Positions 46,028 to 54,343 of a DNA stretch of 64,000 bases are shown in pieces (within the stretch, counting starts at the first letter, position 1; every line of letters begins with the position of its first letter). Both the position numbers and the translations under genes were made by a program. Under the pieces are notes generated by a model. The model was given only the letters and a program-made list of their open reading frames with translations, was not told the DNA's origin and searched no databases. The stretch is from positions 62,001 through 126,000 of the forward strand of contig NZ_JABBGJ010000021.1 of the NCBI RefSeq assembly GCF_012927345.1, read 5' to 3'. Origin of the DNA: Paraburkholderia polaris. Its GTDB lineage: Bacteria; Pseudomonadota; Gammaproteobacteria; Burkholderiales; Burkholderiaceae.

Positions 46028-47947
46028 ATGTCCGAAAGTCCGATTGATCCTCACGCGCATCATCACGCGCATTGCCTGCCGTTCGGCGCACAGTTGCTGG
46101 GCGCTACGGGCGCGAAGCCGCGCACCCGGTTCCGTTTCTGGGCGCCGTCGTGCAAGACGGTGCAGGTGGCAATTGAAAATGGACCAGCCCAAGGCACGCA
46201 TGACATGACGTCCACCGGCAACGGCTGGTTCGAAACGACCGTGGACAGCGGCGCGGGCACGCTGTATCGCTTCCGGCTCGATGGCGAGCATGCGGTTCCC
46301 GATCCTGCGTCGCGCTTCCAGCCGCAAGACGTGCACGGCCCGAGCGAAGTGATCGACCCGCGGGCGTACCACTGGGAACACACCAACTGGCATGGCCGCC
46401 CGTGGGAAGAAACGGTGTTGTACGAGTTGCACGTCGGCGCGATGGGCGGCTATGCGGGCGTGCAGAAACGGTTGCCCGCGCTCGCCGCACTCGGCGTGAC
46501 GGCGATCGAATTGATGCCGTTGAACGACTTTCCCGGCAAGCACAATTGGGGCTACGACGGTGTGCTGCCATATGCGCCCGATTCCGCGTACGGCCGCCCC
46601 GAAGAACTAAAAGCGCTGATCGACGCCGCCCACGGCCTCGGCCTGATGGTGTTTCTCGACGTGGTCTACAACCACTTCGGCCCGGACGGCAATTATCTGC
46701 ACGAATACGCGCGCTCGTTTTTCCGCGAAGGTACGCATACGCCCTGGGGCCCCGCGATCGATTTCGACCGCTGTGAAGTGAGCGACTTTTTCACCGACAA
46801 CGCCGTCTACTGGATCAACGAATATCGCCTCGACGGCCTGCGGTTCGATGCGGTGCATGCCATCGGCAATCATGCGTGGCTGCGCGAATTGTCCGACCAT
46901 ATCCGCGCGAAAGTACAGCACGGGCGGCATGTGCATCTGGTGCTGGAAAACGAGCACAACAGTGCGAGCCTGCTGGAAACGCATTTCGACGCGCAATGGA
47001 ACGACGACGCGCACAACACACTGCATGTTCTGCTGACGGGCGAAACCGAAGGCTATTACCACGCCTATGAAGATCAGCCGATCCGCCGCCTCGCGCGCGT
47101 GTTGTCGGAGGGCTTCGCGTATCAGGGTGAGCCGTCGCCGATTCACGACGGCGCGCCGCGTGGCGAATCGAGCGGGCATCTGCCGACCACTTCATTCGTG
47201 ATGTTCTTGCAGAATCACGATCAGATCGGCAATCGCGCATTCGGCGAGCGCCTGCGCAAACTGACGTCGGACGACGCCTTGCGCGCCGCCACCGGCTTGC
47301 TGCTGCTCTCGCCGCAAATTCCCCTGCTGTTCATGGACGAGGAATACGGGTCGACCCAGCCGTTCCTGTTTTTCACCGACTACACCGGCGAGCTCGCCGA
47401 CGCCGTGCGCGAAGGACGGCGCCGCGAATTCGCGCGCTTTTCGTCGTTCAGCGACGAAAAGCGTCGCGCGCAGATTCCCGATCCGAACGACGTGAGGACC
47501 TTTACGGCCTCGTCACCGCCTGAGCCCGTTCAAGGCTCCGCCGCGGATGACACCGCGAAAGACCGCCTCGACTGGATGCACTTCTACAAATCCGCGCTCG
47601 CCGTGCGGGCGAAGCTGATCACGCCGCGCCTCAAACATTCCAGAGCGCTCGGCTCGACTGTGCTGACCGCCGCAAACGGCGGCGATGCCAATGCGCTGAT
47701 CGGCCGCTGGAAACTTTGCGACGGCGAAACCTTGTCGATCGCGTTGAATCTCTCGAAGGAGAACGTGGCGTTCCCCGATCTGCCCGCCGGCAAAGTGATT
47801 TTCGAAACGCCGCCGCGCGTGCGCGAGCAGGTCGACGCCAAGGTGTTGCCGTCATACGCGTTTGTCGCATGGGTGACCGGCGACGTCAGCCACTATGCCA
47901 TCGGCCACGATGCTCGCATCGCGAGCCAACAGGAGCGCCACGCGTGA
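46028..47947 (+). CDS. treZ: Malto-oligosyltrehalose trehalohydrolase
   Basis: This 639-residue GH13_10 enzyme releases free trehalose from the reducing end of maltooligosyltrehalose made by TreY. The N-terminal CBM48-like domain (RFRFWAPSCKTVQVAIEN) is followed by the barrel with D274 (GLRFDAVHAI), E307 (LVLENEHN) and D398 (QNHDQIGNR). Length is typical. GGTGATGAATC precedes the ATG. Its TGA overlaps the GTG start of malQ, placing malQ between treZ and treY. Confidence 0.95.
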   Translation: MSESPIDPHAHHHAHCLPFGAQLLGATGAKPRTRFRFWAPSCKTVQVAIENGPAQGTHDMTSTGNGWFETTVDSGAGTLYRFRLDGEHAVPDPASRFQPQDVHGPSEVIDPRAYHWEHTNWHGRPWEETVLYELHVGAMGGYAGVQKRLPALAALGVTAIELMPLNDFPGKHNWGYDGVLPYAPDSAYGRPEELKALIDAAHGLGLMVFLDVVYNHFGPDGNYLHEYARSFFREGTHTPWGPAIDFDRCEVSDFFTDNAVYWINEYRLDGLRFDAVHAIGNHAWLRELSDHIRAKVQHGRHVHLVLENEHNSASLLETHFDAQWNDDAHNTLHVLLTGETEGYYHAYEDQPIRRLARVLSEGFAYQGEPSPIHDGAPRGESSGHLPTTSFVMFLQNHDQIGNRAFGERLRKLTSDDALRAATGLLLLSPQIPLLFMDEEYGSTQPFLFFTDYTGELADAVREGRRREFARFSSFSDEKRRAQIPDPNDVRTFTASSPPEPVQGSAADDTAKDRLDWMHFYKSALAVRAKLITPRLKHSRALGSTVLTAANGGDANALIGRWKLCDGETLSIALNLSKENVAFPDLPAGKVIFETPPRVREQVDAKVLPSYAFVAWVTGDVSHYAIGHDARIASQQERHA

Positions 47948-50142
47948 GCACCCGACGCCCGACCGATACGATCGTTACCCTTGCCACTCGCGCCGGCTTT
48001 GAGGTCGAGTGGCGGGATGCGCACCATACTACGCAGCACGTACCGGAGAGCACGCTCGCCGTGCTGCTCGAACGGATGGGCTTGCCCTGCGGTAACGCCA
48101 CGCAAATCCGGCACAGCGCAGCCGCGCTCGAAGCCGAACTGTCCGGCCGCAAACTGCCGCCGCTGATGACCGCGGAGGTCGAGCGCGGTATCGCGCTGCC
48201 TGCCGCGGCGATCAAATCCGGCAGTCACTACCGGATCGAACTCGAAAGCGGCTCGATCATCGACGGCCGCTTCACGGCGCCTAAGGGCGAGGAAGCGTTG
48301 CTCGCACCGATCGACGAGCCCGGCTATCACACGCTGGTGATCAACGAGCAACGCGTGACATTGGCCGTGGCGCCGTCACGCTGCTATACCGTCGCGGATG
48401 CATGGCGCACGCTGCACGACGGCGCCACGGCGCACACGCCGCCGCTGTGGGGCATTGCCGCGCAGTTATACGGCTTGCGCCGCAAGGGGGATGGCGGCAT
48501 CGGCGACTATACGGCCCTCGCGCAGTTGGCGATTGAAAGCGCGAAGCGTGGCGCGCATGCGCTAGCCGTCAGTCCGACGCACGCGATGTTCAGCGCCGAG
48601 CCGAATCGTTTCAGTCCGTATTCACCGTCGTCACGTTTGTGGCTGAACGTCACGCATATTGACCCCGCCGCGGTGTTCGGCACGGACGCCGCACGCGCCG
48701 CGCTCGAGGCCGCGCAAGCCACCGACGCCTGGTCGACACTCGAAGACTTGCCGCTGATCGACTGGCCGAACGCGGTCGTGCTGAAGCTGAAGGTTTTACG
48801 CGTGCTGTATGAAAACTTCTGCAAGCAGGAACGCGCACACGACACGCCGCACGCGCTCGAATTTCATGGCTTCTGCGAACGTGCCGGCCGTGCGCTCGAA
48901 GATCACGCGCGTTTCGAAGCGCTGCAGGCAGTGCAGTTGGCTCAGGAGGGCGGCAATGGCCACTGGCGCAACTGGCCTGAGGCGTTGCGCGATCCGCGCA
49001 GCCCGGAGGTTGAAGCCTTTGCCGAAGCGCATCGGCATGAAGTCGATTTTCATCTGTTTCTGCAATGGCTCGCCGCCAAGGGTCTGTCGCACGCGCAGCA
49101 TGCAGCGACCGATGCCGGGATGGCCGTCGGCCTGATCGCTGACTTAGCCGTTGGGTGCGATAGTGCCGGCAGCCATGCATGGTCGTACCGCGACGACATG
49201 CTGCAAGGCGTTTCAGTGGGCGCGCCGCCCGATCTGTTCAACCAGGCCGGCCAGGCATGGGGGCTCACTACATTCTCGCCGCGCGCCATGCGTACGCAGG
49301 GCTTCTCCGCGTTCATCGACATGCTGCGCGCGGCGTTCGCGCATGCGGGCGGCATCCGCATCGACCACATTCTCGGCTTGCGGCGCCTATGGCTCGTGCC
49401 CGAAGGCGAGAGCGCGCGTAACGGCGCCTATCTGCGCTATCCGCTCGAAGACCTGTTGCGGCTGATCGCGCTCGAATCGTGGCGGCATCGCGCGATCGTG
49501 ATCGGTGAAGATCTCGGCACCGTGCCGCCCGGCTTTCGCGAGCGGCTCGACGAGCACGGTCTCGCCGGCATTCGCGTGCTGTGGTTCGAAGGCGCGGAAG
49601 GTGGCAACGGCTTCAAGCCGCCGCACGCGTGGGACCGCAACGCGGTCGGCACCACCACGACCCATGATCTGCCGACCGTGGCCGGCTGGTGGCGCGGCAG
49701 CGACATCACGTGGCGCAACCGGATCGGTCAGACGATGGCGCGCGCCGATGGCCGCGACGCGGAGGAAGTGGCGCAGGAAGAACGCGCCGCCGATCGCGCG
49801 CTGTTATGGCGCGCGTTCCAGCAAGCCGGCGTCGCCGTGCCGGACGTGGAAGCGCCGCCGCCCGACGAGGCGCCCGTGGATGAAGCGCTCGCCTTCGTCG
49901 CCGCGACGCCCGGGCCGCTCGTCACTTTCCCGCTCGATGATTTGCTCGCGCTCGTCGAGCAGCCGAATCTGCCCGGCTCGATCGACGAGCATCCGAACTG
50001 GCGCCGCCGTGTGACCTTGCCCATCGACGAATTGTTCGAGGACGACACCTTCAGCGATCGCCTGCTGGCCGTCGACCGCGCGCGCCGCGGCGCAACCGTT
50101 CCTGCCTCTTCCCCCGCTTCTTCGGAGCCTGATACGCCATGA
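47944..50142 (+). CDS. malQ: 4-alpha-glucanotransferase (amylomaltase)
   Basis: This 732-residue GH77 enzyme transfers maltooligosyl segments between alpha-1,4 chains, lengthening short products left by debranching. Catalytic residues are D474 (GIRIDHILGLRR), E522 (VIGEDLGTVP) and D575 (TTHDLPTVAGW). An N-terminal extension of about 170 residues precedes the catalytic core, as in the E. coli-type enzyme. The start is GTG 47944 overlapping the treZ stop; the open frame upstream lies inside treZ and is not used. Its stop overlaps treY as ATGA. Placement between treZ and treY suggests it supplies chains long enough for TreY. Confidence 0.93.
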   Translation: MSTRRPTDTIVTLATRAGFEVEWRDAHHTTQHVPESTLAVLLERMGLPCGNATQIRHSAAALEAELSGRKLPPLMTAEVERGIALPAAAIKSGSHYRIELESGSIIDGRFTAPKGEEALLAPIDEPGYHTLVINEQRVTLAVAPSRCYTVADAWRTLHDGATAHTPPLWGIAAQLYGLRRKGDGGIGDYTALAQLAIESAKRGAHALAVSPTHAMFSAEPNRFSPYSPSSRLWLNVTHIDPAAVFGTDAARAALEAAQATDAWSTLEDLPLIDWPNAVVLKLKVLRVLYENFCKQERAHDTPHALEFHGFCERAGRALEDHARFEALQAVQLAQEGGNGHWRNWPEALRDPRSPEVEAFAEAHRHEVDFHLFLQWLAAKGLSHAQHAATDAGMAVGLIADLAVGCDSAGSHAWSYRDDMLQGVSVGAPPDLFNQAGQAWGLTTFSPRAMRTQGFSAFIDMLRAAFAHAGGIRIDHILGLRRLWLVPEGESARNGAYLRYPLEDLLRLIALESWRHRAIVIGEDLGTVPPGFRERLDEHGLAGIRVLWFEGAEGGNGFKPPHAWDRNAVGTTTTHDLPTVAGWWRGSDITWRNRIGQTMARADGRDAEEVAQEERAADRALLWRAFQQAGVAVPDVEAPPPDEAPVDEALAFVAATPGPLVTFPLDDLLALVEQPNLPGSIDEHPNWRRRVTLPIDELFEDDTFSDRLLAVDRARRGATVPASSPASSEPDTP

Positions 50143-53000
50143 CCGTCCCGCGCTCCACGCTTCGCCTCCAATTCCATCGAGGCTTTACCTTCGACGATGC
50201 CGCCAGGCATGTCGACTACTTCGCCGCGCTCGGCATCAGCCACGTGTACGCGTCGCCCATCACCACCGCCGAGCCGGGCTCGATGCACGGCTACGATACC
50301 GTCGACTACACCCAGGTCAGCGCCGAATGCGGCGGCGAGGCGGGCTTGAAACGCCTCGTCGATAAGCTGCGCGCGCACAACATGGGGCTGATCGTCGACC
50401 TCGTGCCGAACCATATGGGCGTCGGCGGCTCGAGCAACGCGTGGTGGCTCGATATCCTCGAATGGGGCCGGCACAGCGCGTACGCACGCCATTTCGATGT
50501 CGACTGGCATTCGCCCGATCCGGCTCTGCGCGGCAAGGTGCTGGTGCCCGCACTCGGCGCGCCGTACGGCGAGGAACTCGCAGCAGGCCGGATTGCGCTG
50601 CATTTTGCGGCCGACAGTGGGCGCTTTTATATCGGTTACGGGCCGCATGTGTTTCCGGTGTGCCCAACCGATTACGCGTCGATTCTGCAAAGCGCCGATC
50701 GCGCCGATCTCACCGCACTGGGCGAGCGTTTCCAGGGCCTGACGACACAGCCGGCCGATCAACCGCGCGCCGCCGAGGGACGCGACATGCTGCGCGAGTT
50801 CGTCGCGCAAAACGGCGCCTCGGCGATCGAATTGGTGCTGGAAGCGTATGCGCCCGCGGATCCAGTGACACGTGACCGCCTGCATCGGCTGATCGAACGG
50901 CAGCACTTCCGTCTTGCATGGTGGCGCACCGCTTCGGACGAAGTGAACTGGCGGCGTTTCTTCGACATCTCGACGCTGGCCGGTGTGCGTGTGGAGCGGC
51001 CCGAAGTATTCGAGGCCGTGCATGCGCTGATTTTCCGTCTGTATCAGGAAGGCGTGGTGGATGGTTTGCGGATCGACCACGTGGACGGTCTCGCTGAACC
51101 GCGAGAGTACTGTCAGCGTCTGCGGCAGCGCCTCACCGAATTGCGTGACACCGCGCCGTATGTGGTCGTCGAAAAAATTCTCGGCCGCGGCGAGCCGCTG
51201 CGCGACGACTGGCCCGTGGACGGCACGACCGGCTACGATTTCATGAACGACGTGGGCGCGCTGCTGCACGATCCGGCCGGCGCCGAACCGCTCGCGCAGA
51301 CGTGGACCGAACTCACCGGCCGCAGCCCGCGCTTCGCCGATGAAGCCTTGGCCGCGCGGCGCAAGATTCTCGCGGAGAACCTTTCGGCGGAACTGGACCG
51401 CGCGGCGCGTGCATTGCATCGCATCGCCCGCGATTCGCTGACGACGCGCGATTTCACTTTCACCGCGCTTCACCGTGTGCTGACCGAACTGGTCGTGCAT
51501 TTTCCGGTGTATCGGATCTATCCACAGAACGGGCTGCGCAGCGCCGCCGACAACGTGTATTTCGAGCAGGCGCTGGCCGGCGCGAGACAAACGCTTTCGC
51601 GCGCGGACTATGTGGTGCTCGACCGCGTGAACGCGTGGCTTGGCGGCAGCGCCGAAGAGGTGCCGAATGTACGCGGTAACGCGCAATCGCAGCAGCAGGG
51701 TCCGAATGGTGCGCCGCCGAGTCATGCAGGTTCGGCGCGGCGCACCGCGCAGACGCTCTTTTCGCAACTGACCGCGCCGGTCGCCGCGAAGGCGGTTGAA
51801 GATACAGCGTGCTATCGCTATGGCCGTTTGCTGTCGCGCAACGAGGTCGGCTCGGACCCCGGCGAGTTCGCTTTGTCGGTCGAGCAATTCCATGCGGCGA
51901 ATCTCGGGCGTTCGCAGCGCTTTCCTCATGCGATGCTGGCCACGGCGACGCATGACCACAAGCGTGGCGAAGACGTGCGCGCGCGGCTTGCCGTGTTGAG
52001 CGAAATCCCGGATGAATGGAGCGCCAGGTTGCGCGCATGGTCGACACTGAACGCGCCGCTTCGCCGCGGCGTCGACGGTAAGCCGATCAGCAGCGTCGGT
52101 GAAGACACAAGCTACGACTGGGCGCCCGGCCCCGCCGCCGAAGCGATGCTGTATCAGACGCTGGTGGGCTGCTGGCCACCGGATTTAAAGCCAGACGATG
52201 AAGCGGGCGTCAAGGAATTGGCCGAGCGGGTCGCGCAATGGCAATTGAAGGCGCTGCGGGAAGCGAAGCTGCAGACCAACTGGCTCGCACCTGACGAAGC
52301 CTACGAGGCCGGCTGCCGCGATTTCCTGTTCGATATCCTGGCGCCGCAGCGGCGCGATGGTTTCCTGCGCGAGTTGTCCGCGTTCGTGGCGCGGATTGGG
52401 CGCGCCGGTGCGCTCAATAGTTTGCAGCAGACGGTGTTGCGGCTGGCGTCGCCTGGGATTCCCGATCTTTATCAGGGCACTGAGTTGTGGGACTTCAGTC
52501 TGGTCGATCCGGACAATCGCCGGCCCGTCGATTTCGCCAAACGTGAGGCGTGGCTGGCACAGACACCGCCTTCGGAGTTCCTGGCGAGTTGGCACGATAG
52601 CCGGGTGAAACTCGCGGTGGTGCAACGCGTGCTGGCGTTGCGCGCGCATTTGCCGGAGTTGCTGAGTCAGAGCACGTATCTGCCGCTCGCGGTGCGCGGT
52701 GCGTATGCGTCGAATGTGATCGCGTTTGCACGGCGGCATGGCAATGCGTGGGCTGTGGTGGTGGCGAGCCGGCTTGCTGCCGGGTTGCTCGGTGCAGACG
52801 GCGATTTGCCGATGGTCGATCCGGATAAATGGGGCGATACGGCAATCGAAATGCCTACGGATCTGGCCGCGCGAGCGCTGTTCGACTGGTTGAGTCCAGC
52901 GGCGCCTAAGGTCGATGAAAACGGCTTGCTGTATCTGCGCGATGCGTTGGGCGCGATGCCGATCGCAGTGTTGGTGGAGGACGGCGTACCACGCAGTTGA
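50139..53000 (+). CDS. treY: Malto-oligosyltrehalose synthase
   Basis: This 953-residue GH13_26 enzyme rearranges the reducing-end alpha-1,4 linkage of maltooligosaccharide into an alpha,alpha-1,1 linkage. It opens with STLRLQFHRGFTFDDA (about 5-20), the family start. Catalytic residues include D313 (GLRIDHVDGL) and E345 (YVVVEKILG). Length is somewhat above the usual 700-850, mostly from inserts in the C-terminal half (for example the Gln/Gly-rich loop near NAQSQQQGPNGAPPS). It is the last gene of the operon and is followed at once by a strong terminator. Confidence 0.95.
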   Translation: MTVPRSTLRLQFHRGFTFDDAARHVDYFAALGISHVYASPITTAEPGSMHGYDTVDYTQVSAECGGEAGLKRLVDKLRAHNMGLIVDLVPNHMGVGGSSNAWWLDILEWGRHSAYARHFDVDWHSPDPALRGKVLVPALGAPYGEELAAGRIALHFAADSGRFYIGYGPHVFPVCPTDYASILQSADRADLTALGERFQGLTTQPADQPRAAEGRDMLREFVAQNGASAIELVLEAYAPADPVTRDRLHRLIERQHFRLAWWRTASDEVNWRRFFDISTLAGVRVERPEVFEAVHALIFRLYQEGVVDGLRIDHVDGLAEPREYCQRLRQRLTELRDTAPYVVVEKILGRGEPLRDDWPVDGTTGYDFMNDVGALLHDPAGAEPLAQTWTELTGRSPRFADEALAARRKILAENLSAELDRAARALHRIARDSLTTRDFTFTALHRVLTELVVHFPVYRIYPQNGLRSAADNVYFEQALAGARQTLSRADYVVLDRVNAWLGGSAEEVPNVRGNAQSQQQGPNGAPPSHAGSARRTAQTLFSQLTAPVAAKAVEDTACYRYGRLLSRNEVGSDPGEFALSVEQFHAANLGRSQRFPHAMLATATHDHKRGEDVRARLAVLSEIPDEWSARLRAWSTLNAPLRRGVDGKPISSVGEDTSYDWAPGPAAEAMLYQTLVGCWPPDLKPDDEAGVKELAERVAQWQLKALREAKLQTNWLAPDEAYEAGCRDFLFDILAPQRRDGFLRELSAFVARIGRAGALNSLQQTVLRLASPGIPDLYQGTELWDFSLVDPDNRRPVDFAKREAWLAQTPPSEFLASWHDSRVKLAVVQRVLALRAHLPELLSQSTYLPLAVRGAYASNVIAFARRHGNAWAVVVASRLAAGLLGADGDLPMVDPDKWGDTAIEMPTDLAARALFDWLSPAAPKVDENGLLYLRDALGAMPIAVLVEDGVPRS

Positions 53001-53023
53001 TCCGCGATTTTTAGACGCTTGTT

Positions 53024-53062
53024 GGCGGTGAAAGCACATGGGCTTTCACCGCCTTTTTTATT
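53024..53062. terminator. Terminator at the end of the trehalose/glucan operon
   Basis: A perfect 12-bp stem (GGCGGTGAAAGC with GCTTTCACCGCC, 6-base loop) is followed by TTTTTTATT, starting 24 bases after treY. It also lies just past the convergent SnoaL-like gene, so it may serve both. Confidence 0.92.
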
Positions 53063-53082
53063 CACTCATTCAAGGCGATGCA

Positions 53083-53532
53083 TCATCCCGCTGCGCCGCC
53101 TTGCTGTGCGCGTTTGACTGCTTCGGCCACCTGTTCCGCCACCCGCCGCGTGTCCCAATACACCTGCCCTTTGTACATCCGGTCACCGCGCAGGTTGAAG
53201 CGGTCCACGCCCTGCCAGTTGAGCGCCTGCCCGGCCACGGTGGCTGAGGCCTGCCACTCGATCATGACGGCGTCACCGGTGGGCGCCCATTGAAGGACGT
53301 CTACTTTCAAGTCCGGGAGTTGCGTTAGGACCTGACGGAAGTGTTCGATGACGCCTGCCCTGTTGGCCGGTTCAGTCATGGGTGGGATCAGGTTTTGTGT
53401 GTCCTCATGCATGAGATCTTCTAGGTTATCGGCGACGGGGTGTTGCCACTCCGAGGCGAAGCGTTGCACTGCTATCCGCGCATTGGCTAACTGCTCCGCC
53501 GTCGGGGGAAGGTATTTTTCTGCTGACGTCAT
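53083..53532 (-). CDS. SnoaL-like nuclear transport factor 2 family protein
   Basis: This 149-residue protein has the cone-shaped NTF2/SnoaL fold pattern: an N-terminal helix, HPVADNLEDLMHEDTQNLIP, then beta strands such as DAVMIEWQASATV and a C-terminal YKGQVYWDTRRVAEQVAEA. Members include polyketide cyclases, isomerases and stress-linked proteins; no activity is assignable. It diverges from the TetR gene, with a TetR-type operator 97 bases from its start, and is probably the regulator target together with the dipeptidase-side operon. Confidence 0.75.
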   Translation of the reverse strand: MTSAEKYLPPTAEQLANARIAVQRFASEWQHPVADNLEDLMHEDTQNLIPPMTEPANRAGVIEHFRQVLTQLPDLKVDVLQWAPTGDAVMIEWQASATVAGQALNWQGVDRFNLRGDRMYKGQVYWDTRRVAEQVAEAVKRAQQGGAAG

Positions 53533-53628
53533 GTGGGTTTGCTCCTGAATGGGTTGCTTACCTACGGTGTTGTTGTCCGTGTATCCAGGCCGCAGCCAAA
53601 GGCTGATTCAACATACAACGAGATTTTC

Positions 53629-53650
53629 ACATACACCGTGTATGTATACT
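53629..53650. promoter_or_regulatory. TetR-type operator overlapping a promoter in the SnoaL/tetR divergent region
   Basis: ACATACAC (53629-53636) and GTGTATGT (53638-53645) form a perfect 8-bp inverted repeat around one base. It abuts TATACT (53645-53650), a plausible -10 for tetR. Part of the motif recurs just upstream (ACATACAAC at 53611). Placement between divergent genes beside a TetR gene supports autoregulation. Confidence 0.75.
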
Positions 53651-53691
53651 ACAATCAGAATGTGAAAAATCAAGGGATAAAAACGAACCTC

Positions 53692-54321
53692 ATGCCGAGC
53701 GCAGGTCCAACCCCAAAATCCCGTCGCGAGGAATATGCGGACGCAACCCGACAGGCGCTCATCACCGCTGCGGGCGAGCTATTCACGTCACAGGGGTACC
53801 AGCAAGTCGGGATCGAAGCCATCGCACGCAGCGCACGCGTGACCCGCGGCGCCTTCTATCACCACTTCGCTGACAAGGCCGAACTGTTCGATGCCTTGGT
53901 CGAGTCTCTCCAGGCGGGCGCCGCATCTAAAGTCCGATCCGCCGCTGAAGCTGCTCCACAAGCAAAACGGATGAGCGCAGGCATTCGCGAATTCCTGGAG
54001 GTCTGCACCGAACCCGCCTATCGGCAACTTGTCATTGAAACTGCGCCCGCCGTGCTCGGCCCGGCACGGTGCCGCGAGATCGAAGAAGCGCACGTCTACG
54101 GCCTGTTGATCGGCGCGCTGACGAACCAGACCACCGGCCATGAAAAAGCCAAGGCGTACCTCGCCGCGCGCTTGATCGGCAGCATGGTGTGCGAAGCGGC
54201 GCAATTGCTCGATGGCGCAGACGATCCCGTCGCCCTGAAGGCCGAGGCGTTGAAGCTCGTTGAAAGCATGGTCGGCGCGCTGACTACCGATAAGAGCCGG
54301 GAAACAGCCGCCCGCAAATAA
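53692..54321 (+). CDS. TetR-family transcriptional regulator
   Basis: This 209-residue repressor has the TetR helix-turn-helix at about 18-62 (AGELFTSQGYQQVGIEAIAR, then VTRGAFYHHFADKAELF), the strongest family signature. The C-terminal two-thirds is a helical ligand-binding domain without a recognisable ligand. ATG 53692 (MPSAGPTPKSRREEY) is used; a GTG ten codons upstream is possible. It lies 159 bases from the divergent SnoaL gene, with a palindromic operator between, and 22 bases before the dipeptidase gene on the same strand. Confidence 0.9.
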   Translation: MPSAGPTPKSRREEYADATRQALITAAGELFTSQGYQQVGIEAIARSARVTRGAFYHHFADKAELFDALVESLQAGAASKVRSAAEAAPQAKRMSAGIREFLEVCTEPAYRQLVIETAPAVLGPARCREIEEAHVYGLLIGALTNQTTGHEKAKAYLAARLIGSMVCEAAQLLDGADDPVALKAEALKLVESMVGALTTDKSRETAARK

Positions 54322-54343
54322 GCCGTACTCGAGAGGAACACCG

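Noticed and set aside
49728..51959. A 743-codon minus-strand frame opposite malQ and treY.
   Set aside because: Crosses two well-supported genes; sequence is low-information Arg/Ala/His.
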